DNA of 64,000 nt from Sphaerolaimus hirsutus (Eukaryota; Nematoda; Chromadorea; Monhysterida; Sphaerolaimidae), in contig OZ038451.1 of assembly GCA_964036195.1 (NCBI GenBank), positions 29,095,927 to 29,159,926 on the forward strand, written 5' to 3'. How positions within the stretch are numbered: position 1 is the first letter of the stretch; each line of letters opens with the position of its first letter. Below are positions 12,034 to 23,660 of this stretch, piece by piece. Made by a program: the position numbers and the translations under genes. The notes beneath the pieces are model-generated. The model saw only the letters and a list, made by a program, of their open reading frames with translations. It was not told the DNA's origin and ran no database searches.

Positions 12034-12227
12034 GGGGCCAGTTCCGCACATTAAATGTAGGTAGAGAGTAAAAATCGGGGAGTAGAGTAAAGCGGCAAGT
12101 GGCAAGTAAAGAGTAGAGTAAAAATTGGAGAGTGAAGTAAAAATTGTAAAGTAAAGTAATAAGTAAAGTAAAAATTGAAAAGTAGGTAGAGTAAAAAATA
12201 AAAAAGTGCCAAATGTAACTGGCCCCA
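12032..12227. mobile_element. Short element with GGGGCCAGTT / AACTGGCCCC ends
   Basis: It abuts and partly shares the terminal CTGGGGCCAG of the giant foldback. The interior is alternating GTAAAGTA/AAAATTG. Target duplication is not resolvable because the two elements overlap. Confidence 0.45.
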
Positions 12228-12303
12228 GGGTGTTCCAAACTATGATTCAGGCGTTGTTTTCACATTTGGATTGTTACTCCGATATTAAAATATCGCTCAT
12301 GTC

Positions 12304-12583
12304 TAGTGATGTGAAAAGCGCCAGAAATTTGGCGCCAAGCGCCAAAAGCGCCATGGCGCTTTTTGCTTTGGCGCTAGCGCCAAGCGCCAGCGCCAGGCAT
12401 TTTGTTCCTGGCATCGGTCAAAAATAGCGCCAAGCGCCAAAAGCGCCATTGCGCTTTTCATGGGCATGGCGCCAAGCGCCAATGGCGCCACAGGAAAATA
12501 GCGCCAAGCGCCAAAAGTGCCATGGCGCTTTTTGCTTTGGCGCTAGCGCCAGGCGCCAGCGCCATGGCGCTTTTACATCACTA
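12304..12583. mobile_element. hAT-like MITE, TAGTGATGTGAAAAG family
   Basis: Ends TAGTGATGTGAAAAGCGCC and GGCGCTTTTACATCACTA, flanked by the 8-bp duplication CTCATGTC (12296-12303 and 12584-12591). The interior is dense GGCGCTTGGCGC-type sequence. An 81-bp relative is at 57670-57750. Confidence 0.85.
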
Positions 12584-12897
12584 CTCATGTCTCACTTACA
12601 AATACTATGCTCAAATGAAAATCGTGTGAAAATGTCTGATGAAAAAATAGAATGGCAGCCTCCAATAGAACGGCACCTCCAATAGAACGGCAGGTAAAAA
12701 AGTTGACGAAAAAAATAGAACGGCGCCAAGCGCGGAATTGCATCTATGATTGGTCACATACATTTTCGCCATTTTTTCAATTTTTACGTGACTAGCCGTT
12801 CTTTCAAAGTGTCAAATTTTGGTGCAATTCAAAGTGCAATCACTTCCAAACAGCCAACATCAATTATTTAGCCAGAAACGAATCAGAAGCACATCCC

Positions 12898-13015
12898 ATG
12901 GGAGGGAATAAACAGGGGCGGGCGAGGGCAGCAGCCAGTGAAGCGGTCAGTGAAGAAGCAGCTAAGCAACTGGACGAGCAGCAGTGCAGCCCCCAGCCCC
13001 CAGCCCCAGCTCCAG
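12898..13015 (+). CDS. Candidate first coding exon of an unknown host gene
   Basis: The ATG lies in a favourable context (CCCATGGGA) and opens a 39-codon stretch rich in Ala, Glu, Gln and Pro. It ends at a donor-like CCAG|GTGAC at 13015/13016. The base composition differs from the surrounding repeats. I find no matching downstream exon, so this may be chance. Confidence 0.3.
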
Positions 13016-13026
13016 GTGACACTCAG

Positions 13027-13188
13027 GGCACACGCACGCTAGTTGACATCGACACCAAATGTCAACTGGTGCCGGTCCCGATTCAAAGCTTGCTGACGAG
13101 TGGACGAACGATGTTCAAACGCAAGCTTTGAATTGGGATTGGAACCAGTTGACATTTGGTTACGATGTCAACTAGCGTGTGGGTGGCC
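13027..13188. mobile_element. Foldback MITE with ACGCTAGTTGACATCG ends
   Basis: The left arm CACGCTAGTTGACATCG is matched by CGATGTCAACTAGCGTG on the right; internal AAGCTTTGAAT/ATTCAAAGCTT also pairs. It lies just 3' of the candidate exon. Confidence 0.55.
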
Positions 13189-13207
13189 TCACGGACACTG
13201 TAAAATG

Positions 13208-14625
13208 CGGAGTTATTAAAAGTACTGAACTTTTTTCAAAGTATATGCAAACTTAAAGTATTTATTTTTACTCACCCTCTGAGTACAGAAAACGTAAAGT
13301 AAAAAGTTTTTACTTTTACTCGTGAGTAGTGATGGAATGGCACCATGGCGCTGGCGCCATTTGAGGGCGCCAAAGGGCGCCGCGCCATGGCGCCATTGGC
13401 GCTTGGCGCCATTTTTCTGTGGCGCTCCTGGCGCCTGGCGCCCACTTTCTGAAAGGCGCCATGGCGCCCTTTTTCCGTGGCGCCCTTGGCGCCTGGCGCT
13501 CTGCCCTAAAAGGCCGCCAAAATGGCGCCAGCAGGGTTTCAAGGTGAAGGCTGCATAAATGAAAAAATATATCAATCGCGTCCGTGGATAAACGAAATAC
13601 GCTGGAAAAAAAATGGATGAATGGATGAAAATCTCTCATCTAACGGTTCATCTGATGAAGCGTCTGACGGATCAGAATGTGAATGATGGAACGTTGAACT
13701 TGCAAAGCTGTAAATCAACGGGTTCAAATCATTGCAATCCCGCTTTCATTCACTTCAAGAAAACATTTGCAAACAGAAAACAAGAAGACACATAATTTGC
13801 AGTGAATGCATTTTTTGTCAAAATGTTCATTGTGGATAAATATGAATTTGTGCAAACATTTTTTTTGCTAGTTTCGTTTTTCCAATGATTACATCCCGCA
13901 GAACGTGAACAATAAGTGAATGTGTGCGCTACAGTGATTGAGATAGGTAGGTATATTTTTAGCAACGCAGGGTATTGTACGCACTTATTCAGCCTGGCGC
14001 CCTTGGCGCCTGGCGCCCTATTTTTCAAATGGCTCCATGGCCCCCTTGGCGCCCGGCGCCCTCTTTCCGTGGCGCCTTTGGCGCCTAACGCCCACTTTCC
14101 GAATGGCGCCATGGCGCCCTTGGCGCTTGGCGCCCTTTTTCTGTGGCGCGGCGCTTGACGCCCAGTTTCCGAATGGCGCCATGGCGCCTGGCGCCCTTTT
14201 TTCTGGCGCTTTTCCATCACTACTCGTGAGTAAACATGAGTAAAATACTTTTTCACTCAGAAAATGTAAAAGTGTGTGTTTTTCAGGAATTTTGCTCAAA
14301 TTTGCCCAAATAACCAATTTTCATTCCTTTTTGACTATTTTAACCTACAAATTCACTAGTTCCTGCGAAATTATCCTATTCCAAGCTATTTTTGGGAAAA
14401 AAATTCCTGTTTTTTTGCTTTTTTCTCCCTTTTTCCCATCTATTTATGCCTTAAAAGAGCCTATAACAAAGCCTTTCTGAAATACGTTTTATGTTCTGGA
14501 GTACTTTCAAAAGTATACAGTAAAAGTGAGTACAGGTACTTTATTCAAAGTATACGTAAACGTATTTCCTCAGTACTCGAGTATACGTACTGTTTGAGTA
14601 AACGTAGATACGTTTTAACAACCTC
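13208..14625. mobile_element. Older hAT-like element split by a GGCGCC MITE
   Basis: The outer sequence (GAGTTATTAAAAGTACTGAAC at left, TTTTAACAACCTC at right) matches the family at 27974-28476 and 20532-21000. It is interrupted at 13327-14222. I could not find a target duplication for this older copy. Confidence 0.5.
13327..14222. mobile_element. hAT-like MITE with GGCGCC subterminal arrays, copy 1
   Basis: Ends TAGTGATGGAATGGC and GCGCTTTTCCATCACTA, with 8-bp duplication CTCGTGAG on both sides (13319-13326 and 14223-14230). About 200 bp at each end is a dense array of GGCGCC / GGCGCTTGGCGCC units broken by TTTCTGAATGGCGCCATGG. The unique core (13545-13990) has no gene. Other full copies: 17155-27337 (interrupted), 52329-53225, 56715-57642. 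Confidence 0.9.
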
Positions 14626-14890
14626 ATCCCATTTCTGGGTATTTCAAAGTGATACTGTATTACTGAACCAGGGTTGGTTTTAGTATAACTCTTTTTACTA
14701 AAATTGCATTTTATTTTAATTTTATTAATGTTTTTTTAAATATTTTTTTCTGAAATATCATTAATAAAATTACAATAATTTTACAAAAATTATCATTTTG
14801 CATGCACGGAAAGAAACAATGTGCAGACTAGAAGCATGCAGATGAATACAAATTTTTTTTGAACATTTGGAGCTGCGAAATAGGGTAAAA
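14626..14890. other. AT-rich spacer
   Basis: Between two elements; I see no gene or repeat end. Confidence 0.4.
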
Positions 14891-15455
14891 TACAGGGGTG
14901 GGCATTTTCATTAGCCGCTGGGAAAACGCAATAGCTTGACCCACAGTTGAGCTATCACAATGAAATTTTAACACAAGAGAGTAGACTCCATAGGACACGT
15001 ATTCTGAAGTTTGCAACCCAAACGGCCAAGTTTTGGGTGAGTTGTGGAACACACAGTTTTTAGTGTAATTTTGTGACTTGGCGCCACCCATAGGATAAAT
15101 CGAGGGTGGCATTTTGGGGATGTGGGAAACCAGTCTTTGGTGTCTTCCCATTCTGTCGTACATTGGCCGATTTTGATGCCTTTTGAGTATGTTGGGGTTC
15201 GGGGTTGGGGCTACCACCAAATTCTTTTATTTTCTCGAATAGTCCTCCAGACCTGAGATAAGGGGGCCAAGTAACAAAATTACACTGTAAACTGTGTTCC
15301 ACAACTCTCCCAAAATGTGGCCATTTGGGTTGCAAACTTCAGAATAGGTGTCCTATGGAGTCTACTCTATTGTGTCAAAATTACATTGTGATAGCTCAAC
15401 TGTAGCTCAAGCTATCGCGTTTTTCCAGTGGCAGCTGAAAATGCCCACCCCTGTA
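14891..15455. mobile_element. Foldback MITE, TACAGGGGTGGGCATTTTCA ends, TA flanks
   Basis: The inverted arms are roughly 170 bp or more (TTGAGCTATCACAATG, CCATAGGACAC and GGCCAAGTTTTGGG reappear in complement). TA lies at 14891-14892 and 15454-15455. Small ORFs are not credible. Confidence 0.65.
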
Positions 15456-15477
15456 TGTATCTTGAATTTTGACCCTC

Positions 15478-16112
15478 CAGGGGCCAAATTTAATACTCCC
15501 TACAGATTTGTAGGGTAGGGCGTACGCCCGATAGATTTTTTAAAGTACAGCCGCATCGACGCACATGCACCGAGAGCAAAGCGGTTCGTAAAATACACGA
15601 AACTATCCCTTAAGGTCGCCGATATTGCAATATGACGTATATCGCTTCGATTTTGGCCCGGAAATCACGATTTCGTCATTTCTTGGCCGTCTGCCAATTC
15701 GTTTTTATTTTATTTTGTCGGGCGGGTTACTCGCATAAGTCGCGCTTTTGTATAGTCAGGTGGTCACGTTTTTAGTGTTCACTGTCTGCAACCGAAACCA
15801 TGAGGGCAGCGACAAGAAAGAAATGCATGCACGAGCGTACAAAAGCGCGACATATGCGAGTAACCCGCCCGACAAAATAAAATAAAAACGAATTGGCAGA
15901 CGGCCAAGAAATGACGAAATCGTGATTTCCGGGCCAAAATCGAAGTGATATACGTAATATTGCAATATCGGCAACCTTAAGGGATGGTTTCGTATATTTT
16001 ACGAACCGCCTTGCTCTCGGTGCATGTGCGTCGATGCGGCTAAACTTAAAAAAATCTGTCGGGCGTACGCCCTACCCTACAAATCTGTAGGGAGTATTAA
16101 ATCTGGCCCCAG
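15478..16112. mobile_element. Giant foldback element, second copy
   Basis: The same family as 11391-12033, about 635 bp, with arms of about 300 bp ending CTGGCCCCAGG on the right. Conserved blocks are CTACAGATTTGTAGGG and GGTCGCCGATATTGC. Differences between the copies are scattered substitutions. Confidence 0.7.
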
Positions 16113-16309
16113 GGGTTTGCATCAGCAGCAAATCAATCTTCCGGGAGGGATCGAAATTGATGGTTCAAATGGAAGCTGAAAAAAAATTTTTTGGGGGGCG
16201 AGGGGTGTTGGGGGGGGTTTCCTGGCGGTTCAATATATAGTTTTTTCTAGGTGTGGAATAAAGGAAAGGGAAAAACCGTAGAAGTAGGTGGGCAATATCT
16301 AAAAATAGG

Positions 16310-16799
16310 TACCGTATTAAATCGAAATACCCCCCCCCCCCTCAAAATGACCACTATGAATCAATAGACCCCCCCTCGAAATACCCCCCCCTCAAAATGA
16401 CCACTATGAATCAATAGACCCCCCTCGAAATAGCCCCCCCCCAATTGAGTGTAAACAGAACATAAATGACTTAAGGTGCAGTTGTTACTCAGGCAATGCA
16501 GAACACGTGTTCAAACAATGACTGTGTAACGTTAGAACGGGTTTTATACCATTTACATATTTCACTTAAATATAAGTCTATAAACACTTATTCTTTTATT
16601 CTTGTCGTTTTTGTTGCATTTTTCTATGTCTGCGTACGTTACAAACAACGAATTAGTACTGGGATTTAAAAAAAATCTGACGGAATGATAAACCCCCTCG
16701 AATTACCCCCCCCCTCGAAATCCCCCCTCGAAATACCCCTCTCAAAATTTTTATTATGAAAAAATAAACCCCCTGGGGGTATTTAGAGGAAATACGGTA
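16310..16799. mobile_element. MITE of the TACCGTATT family
   Basis: The left end TACCGTATTAAATCGAAATA and right end TTTAGAGGAAATACGGTA have TA flanks. The interior shares GAGTGTAAACAGAAC and ATTTTTCTATGTCTGCGTAC with 1910-2283 and 10013-10472. Confidence 0.6.
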
Positions 16800-17771
16800 T
16801 TTAAGCACATAAAGTACAAAAAATAGCGGAAAATAGGGAGTAAAACAGTTATTAATGTTTTTAAATAAAAGGTGTGAAAATTTTTGGGCAAATAGCACTT
16901 TTGGGCACTTTTGAGCAAATATTTTGGCAAAATCTTGCAAATCACTAATTTTTAGCAAATTTTGGAGTAAATCACTCCAGATATCTCGACTATTGCATAT
17001 TGGGGGTGGGGGCAGTTCAGGCGATAGTAGTCAAAACGTTTGCCTTCGGGTTAGATGGATAGCATAGTGGACTCCAGTGATTGGGGGGGGGGGTTACCCC
17101 CCGTTTTAGATCCCTGACTTGCAAACCATTTGAACTATACTTATAGATGCTGATTAGTGATGGAATGGCGCCATGGCGCTGGCGCCATTTGAGGGCGCCA
17201 AAGGGCGCCGCGCCATGGCGCCATTGGCGCTTGGCGCCCTTTTTCTGTGGCGCCCTTGGCGCCTGGCGCCCACATTCTGAAAGGCGCCATGGCGCCCTTG
17301 GCGCTTGGCGCCCTTTTTCCGTGGCGCCCTTGGCGCCTGGCGCCCTGCTTTAGAAGGGCGCCAAAAAGGCGCCAGCAGGGTTTCACGGTGAGTGCTGCGT
17401 AAACGAAAAAAAAAATGAAAAACGCATCCGTGGATGATCTAAATTCGCCAGAAAAATGGACGGAGAGATGTGAGTGGGTGGAAATCTTTCGTCCAACGGT
17501 TCATCAGATCTGTCTGACGGATCAGAAGACAAGAATGATGGACCGTCTAACTTGCAAAATCATAAATAAACGAATTTAAATCGTTGCAATTAGGAAACAT
17601 TGTTTGGAAAGGTATATTTGTAATGAATGGATTGTTGTCAAATGACAATTTCCATTGCGTTTGAATTTGTCATGTAGATTTTATTCAAAAAATTTTTTGT
17701 TCCTAGTCTTGTTTTTGTTCATTACATCCTGGAGAACGCGAATTAAAAAGTGAATGCGCGTACAATGGTGC

Positions 17772-19315
17772 TGTAAAGCGGTGGGTATGCAGATCCTTTT
17801 GCAGCACCGAAAAATTGCAAGAAAAATAAATTCGGGTCGCGTTTATCGGCTGTCGATTGCAATTACTTCACTTAATATTTATCAGTTAATATTTTGGGTC
17901 GCTCGCCACCTGTTACAATTTAAGTAGCAGGAAATTAGAAGGAACTATTTATTCAAGAGAAAAATGCAGTTACTATTTATTTCATAGAAAACTCAGAAAA
18001 TGCAGATATTTTCTTGAAATATTCTAGGCAAAACTAATAAACAAAGCTTATCCAGTAATAGGTAAAAGTTGAATCACTAAAAAACAAAACTGTGAAAATT
18101 CAAACAGGAAAGTTACAGAAAAACGATTTTCAGTGCAAAATCGTTTTTCTACAAAGAAAAAATACAGTGATAAATACTGCAGTGCAGTGAACTTCACAGG
18201 AAAAACGATATTTAGGTGCAGGATAATCTACAATTATAAAACAACGATTTTTTACTTTCAGACAGAAATGCACTGTATGTACAAAAATCGTTGGAAAAAT
18301 TGCTATAGGTAGGGAAAAAACGTCAGGAAAAAGCTGTGCAATACCCTGGTTGTTCCCAGGGCTGCAGTGCTGTGGCTTAACCCTGGTTATGCCCAGGGAA
18401 GCTCTATGATTTGGCTGGACTCTCCAGCCAAATGTGTATTTAAAATTCCTTTGAAGAACTTTCAGCTAAATTCAGAAGTATAATATAATGAAGGTCACAA
18501 TAATAATTTCTGCACCCAATTTTCCTTTTTATATGGATGCCCAACCACTTTACTTACCATATACTTTGCAATAGTGAGACAACATTAGCTAAAATAACAT
18601 GACCTATGTAAACTGTATTATAGCTTTTCATTTACATACTGTTGGAGTGAATGGTGGTTCTAGCATTTTAACTTGTGGGGTAATATTCAGGGAACTATGA
18701 TGCACTAAAACCCTGTTATAACTGGTTCATACTTGTTGCACTAATGCCACATAAATCAAAGCACATTCATCGCCACACATGGATGTACTCACCTTGAAAT
18801 GCAACAATGATCAATCATTTTGCTGCCTACTTGTCACTGAAATTGAGTTCACATAATTAACCTTTAGTCATAAATATTATACTTTCACACCCAACAAGTG
18901 CATACATCACAGAAACAATATGTATACAGGCACAATGTGTACTACTTTTGCTGACGTCAATGCACCCATAGCAACATTTGGTGTTCTTATTTAATAGCTG
19001 AATCCACAGTGAATCAATGTGTCTAAGTGTAAGTTTTGACTACATGCAATTTCAGTACATGGTGCACCCAATTCTCTACTTGGGAGCTGAATTCCAATCT
19101 GACCACCCTGCAACAAGTTTATGCTAAACATTGTGTAGTTCCACTGCACACAATAAATCATCTTTGGAATGTGTGCAGTGACCTCCAACTATGCAGGTGT
19201 AGACTCGAATAGGCAATAAGCTTCAGACTGTGTATTCCATATGTATAAGCAGCAGACTACTCGCAATGGGCCCCTCCCATGCCTAGCATTTGGAAATGTC
19301 ATTTAGCAGGTTACA
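17772..19315 (-). repeat. 3' LTR of the gag-only retrotransposon
   Basis: This LTR is the same length as the right one and near-identical by eye. It contains a 14-bp perfect hairpin at 18117-18150 (AGAAAAACGATTTT, 6-nt loop) and several further AAAACGAT motifs. Confidence 0.9.
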
Positions 19316-20531
19316 GTATTCCCCCCTCTCAAGTCAGTTTACCACAACTGACCCCAATCTCACTGGTGAGGGACCAAAATTTATCTGGAAGAAAACAACT
19401 GTCACTGCTAAATACACCATTCAAATGATCTCCCTTATTTCTGAAATTGTATGATATTTTTTAATTGAAAAAAAAAACATGGGAATTGTGACTTATCTGC
19501 ACACTATTTGGGATGCAATTGGGGCTCTCATTGCTGTGGGGTATTAATGATGTTCACAGTTCCCACCCATGAGCACCTGGATTAACTATCTTCACTCATA
19601 TCCCATGGTACAGACAGTACTTGGCACAAAAAATGCAACCCACTCCAATATGCATCCAATAGCAGATTTGTATCACAATGAGGTGGGGTGGGTATCGTGG
19701 ACGCATACACACACTTCCCATGATTGTGGATAATTGGATAATTTTAATTTTGAATTTTGGTGCCAATCATTTTTTATGCATTGTGACATTCCATGTTGCC
19801 AATGCAAAGGGATGAGGCACACAACAATATTGCAATTGTCACATATTCTTTTTTATGCCTGCTTTCTGTATAAGTCTTATGCAATCTGCCTTTCAGCTTT
19901 CCAGCTTGAAAAATGAATGGTATTTGCACATGTCTTAGCCATGCATCATAGTCTAACCAAGCTAATAACTGCCATAAAACAGTATCCTTCAATTACTTTG
20001 ATATTGTGGATTCAGGGATCATTATAATTTGAAATTCACAGCTAAAATTGGTGTCTGAATGTGATGTGAAGCATTGTGAAGTGTTGTGAAGTAACTTCCC
20101 ACTGATGCTTTCTGATGCTTCATGCACCACACAAGTGTGTGTTCCCAGCTGCCAAAAGTAACATGTAATTTCTAGACCAAAGTGTGCTTTGATGAACATA
20201 AAACAATAAACTTTTTACATAAATGAGTAAATGAATAAGTAAACCATAGTATTTCTACCTAAACAATGCTTACAAATTCTTTTTTCATAGTCACATTTTA
20301 TAAAACTTTTGATGAACTCTGTCATAGTGCAGCTGCCCTAGTGCAGGTGGACCCCACAGCACGCATTGATGACAGGTAGATGGTAGCCTGTGAATGATAG
20401 TATTTGCATTAGAATTTAGAATTTGTATACTCATACTGGAATTTACTGTAAATGTACTTTAATGTAAATGGAAAAAGTACTGGAAACAGAAAGTTGGTAC
20501 TGCACTTCCACCATTGTTAACACTTTGGGTG

Positions 20532-21000
20532 CACAGTTGTTAAAAATGTATTTACATTTACTCAAAAAATACATATACTTGAGTACTGGGTAGTGGGTAA
20601 TTACATTTACATATATTTAAAAAAAGTATCTGTACTCACTTGTATGCATACTTTAAAAATTTTTTTCATATGTACAGGAAATGAATTTTTGTTGCTGAAA
20701 TAAAGAAATCTTGAAGAAATCAGATTATTTCTTCTTTTTAATATTAAAAATGACATCTGTTTTGACTTCCAGTGTAAAAATTGCTTTTGTATTAAAAAAG
20801 TAGTAGCTTTTACATTTTCCATGAAAAAGTAACCACCTTTTCATATTTTATCATGAAAAGTACTTGTTTTTACATTTTCTGGTGGAAAAAACGCGATTTT
20901 ATATTTTCCTTAACAAAATATTTCACACAGACATATACTTTACATATACATATACATATATCATACATATACTTAAAGTTCTGTAATTTTAACAACTCTG
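20532..21000. mobile_element. hAT-like MITE inside the retrotransposon
   Basis: Ends CACAGTTGTTAAAA and TTTTAACAACTCTG, flanked by the 8-bp duplication TTTGGGTG (20524-20531 and 21001-21008). The interior is alternating ACATTTACT / AAAGTATA tracts. The same family is at 27974-28476. The insertion lies just 3' of the gag ORF in the element's sense. Confidence 0.85.
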
Positions 21001-21033
21001 TTTGGGTGTTACTGATAGAGTGGGTTTGTACCA

Positions 21034-22869
21034 TCAATTGACTCCGAAGGGATCAGATCGCATCCCCCTTTCAGTTGAATGATTTTTGTTCCCCCCTCTC
21101 AAGGCATCTCTGGCATAGTATGTTTCAGCACTTTCAATTGATCGATTTTCATCAATGTTATCATGTTTCAATGCCATGCCTGATGGCCATCTATTTGCAT
21201 GCTTATTTGTGCTTGAACTATCATCACTGGATAATGTTTTACCTACCTTACATGATTTCTCAATGTTGCAATCACTCACATGTTTACACACTTGATAAAC
21301 ATCTTCAATGGATATATCATGGTTTCCAGATGATAAACCCTTGGCAAGCTTAATTTCATCAAACTTCTGCCGCATTTTTGGATTAAATCCTGCAATAATT
21401 TGTCCTTTTACAATATCATGGTCTGATAGTGTCCATGTGCTCTTATTTCCAAAAGTATCATTTGCCAAATTCATTGTTTTATAGAAAAATTCCACAGGGT
21501 CAAGTTCATTCTGTTGACACTGATAAAACTTTTCAGATTTTGGTATTATTGTATATGGACCAAATCTTAGTTTCAGCATTTGTTTGATGTGATACCAAGA
21601 TTTTGCATCCTCTGTCCTTAATTCTAAAATTGCTATATAAGCAAATTGAGATAAAAGTTTTTTGGCCAATTTGCCACGCAACATATCATCAAAAATGAAA
21701 TATTCCTGAAAACTTTCTTCAATCCGCTCAATCCACTGGTTGAGCGAAAAATCTGGATTTGGAATGCCAGTAAACACAGGAACATCCCTTTCAAAAGCCA
21801 TTGCTATTTTGTCCATTATGAGTGGATCAATATTGCCATGACCCACCATGTAGTATGGTTGTTGAACTTTGTGGCTTCTTGAAGGAAATGGATATAATGC
21901 ACTTATCAGGGGCTTCTGCTGAAACTTATCATTGTATACATCCTGTATATTGTTTACAGATCTCTGCAAGCCAATTGAATTAACAGGCATTGTATTTCTA
22001 CCTGTCACATGCCTTGAATTTGCTTCCACTGTCACATAATTACATGATATGGGCTCTCTCCAATATTGGCTTATCTGTGATTTAGATGTTTCTATGTTTG
22101 ATTTGAATTCTTGTGGTTGATTTGGATATGCATGTGTAACATAAGTGTAATCAAATGGATGACACATGCTTGCAATATTTTTTTCTGGATCAACCCCTTT
22201 TTGGTCCCATTCAGAGATTGTATTTCTGTTTGAGGGGTGTTCCAACAACATATCCGGCGGTACACCTATAAATTGTTGTGGATTTCCCTCAATTGACTTA
22301 CTGAATCTATTCAATGAGCCACTAGCATGAGAATTACAATCAGGTGTTTTACAAATTTTTGCAATATTTAGTAATTTGCATGCATATAGAATGCTGTTCT
22401 TCCCTTGTTTATGCGGGTAGTTCCATTTAAATGAATGGCTGGCAATTTTGTGAAATAACTCATTTAATTTAACTTTCATTTCATTAAAAATATCCTGGTT
22501 AACTTCCAGGTCTAGGCAATCTGGAGCTGCAGCTTCCATTTTCAATTTAAATTTGTCCAGTGTTTGTGATAACACTACTGCCCTTTGAGCACAGTAAGTG
22601 CCCTGATTTAAATAGTATGGTGACTGCTCAGAGATGTCTGCATGCGCCACTTCCAATTCAGTGGCTCTGGTTAAGGCATTCAACTGTTCCCATGTCATAT
22701 TAAATATGTCAAAATTTCCTTTGGTAACCATTTTTATCATTTTATTTATTTCTTCCATTCCAGTTGATGTCAATTCATAGAGGTGAATACATGGGCCATT
22801 ACTATTAAAAATTTCCTTTTTTGGTACTGACATCCATGACTCAGGAAATATTTGAGTTATATCTGACAT
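21034..22869 (-). CDS. Gag-like polyprotein of the LTR retrotransposon
   Basis: An uninterrupted 611-codon ORF. The middle (about residues 365-520) resembles retrotransposon Gag capsid regions: a helix-rich block with NQWIERIEESFQEYF, a later KSWYHIKQMLKLRFG and a DPVEFFYK stretch. Such proteins assemble the particle that packages the RNA. I see no zinc knuckle (CX2CX4HX4C) and no protease motif. The ORF ends without reading into pol. The start ATG at 22869 is the first in frame. A second copy of its first about 17 codons exists at 24256-24308 in the duplicated leader. Confidence 0.75.
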   Translation of the reverse strand: MSDITQIFPESWMSVPKKEIFNSNGPCIHLYELTSTGMEEINKMIKMVTKGNFDIFNMTWEQLNALTRATELEVAHADISEQSPYYLNQGTYCAQRAVVLSQTLDKFKLKMEAAAPDCLDLEVNQDIFNEMKVKLNELFHKIASHSFKWNYPHKQGKNSILYACKLLNIAKICKTPDCNSHASGSLNRFSKSIEGNPQQFIGVPPDMLLEHPSNRNTISEWDQKGVDPEKNIASMCHPFDYTYVTHAYPNQPQEFKSNIETSKSQISQYWREPISCNYVTVEANSRHVTGRNTMPVNSIGLQRSVNNIQDVYNDKFQQKPLISALYPFPSRSHKVQQPYYMVGHGNIDPLIMDKIAMAFERDVPVFTGIPNPDFSLNQWIERIEESFQEYFIFDDMLRGKLAKKLLSQFAYIAILELRTEDAKSWYHIKQMLKLRFGPYTIIPKSEKFYQCQQNELDPVEFFYKTMNLANDTFGNKSTWTLSDHDIVKGQIIAGFNPKMRQKFDEIKLAKGLSSGNHDISIEDVYQVCKHVSDCNIEKSCKVGKTLSSDDSSSTNKHANRWPSGMALKHDNIDENRSIESAETYYARDALRGGNKNHSTERGMRSDPFGVN

Positions 22870-23223
22870 GGTTATTTTTTGAAAATATTAAACCAAAAAA
22901 CTGGATCTGTCCTGTCGAAAGGTCTTTCACAGTTCAACTATCTGAAAAAAATTTTTGTCAAAGCAGAAAGTACTTGCTCAGAAATTTTTGTATAAAAAGC
23001 TGTTGCCAATGTTTTCACTATACTGGACTGTTATTTTGTTCTGTATTGCGAAAATAAAATCACTTCTGACCTCCAAATTGGTAGTGAATACCTGGTGTTC
23101 TTCTTCAGAAAGTGATTATTTCACAGATGGGGTAGAGTTATCCACCTGGCTAGCATCAACCAGACCAACCAGTCTTCTGCTGCAGGGGGAGTAACTCTCT
23201 ACTTTTATTTTTTATTTGTGTTT

Positions 23224-23660
23224 GGGGGACTAGGGACTGTTAATTTGTTGTGTTAAGTGAAGGTAAACCTTCAAGCTGGGAAAAGTTAATCACCTTGGCT
23301 ATCCTCAGCAAAATAAATTTCACCTTCTGCTTCAAAGTGAAAAAACTTTCTATGTTGTTTTAATTTTGTTTAGGGGGACTAGGGACTGTTAATTTGTTCT
23401 GCTTTGTGAAGGGAGAACCTTCAAATTGGGAAAAGTTAATCACCTTGGCTATCCTCAGCAAAATAAATTTTACCTTCTGCTTCAAAGTGAAAAAACTTTC
23501 TATGTTGTTTTAATTTTGTTTAGGGGGACTAGGGACTGTTAATTTGTTCTGCTTTGTGAAGGGAGAACCTTCAAATTGGGAAAAGTTATCACCTTGGCTA
23601 TCCTCAGCAAAATAAATTTTACCTTCTGCTTCAAAGTGAAAAACTTTCTACTATATTTAT
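23224..23660. repeat. Leader tandem repeat, about 149 bp x 3
   Basis: Copies start at GGGGGACTAGGGACTGTTAA near 23224, 23373 and 23523, and again in the duplicated unit near 24663. Each contains GCTATCCTCAGCAAAATAAA. The third copy diverges at its end. Confidence 0.85.
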
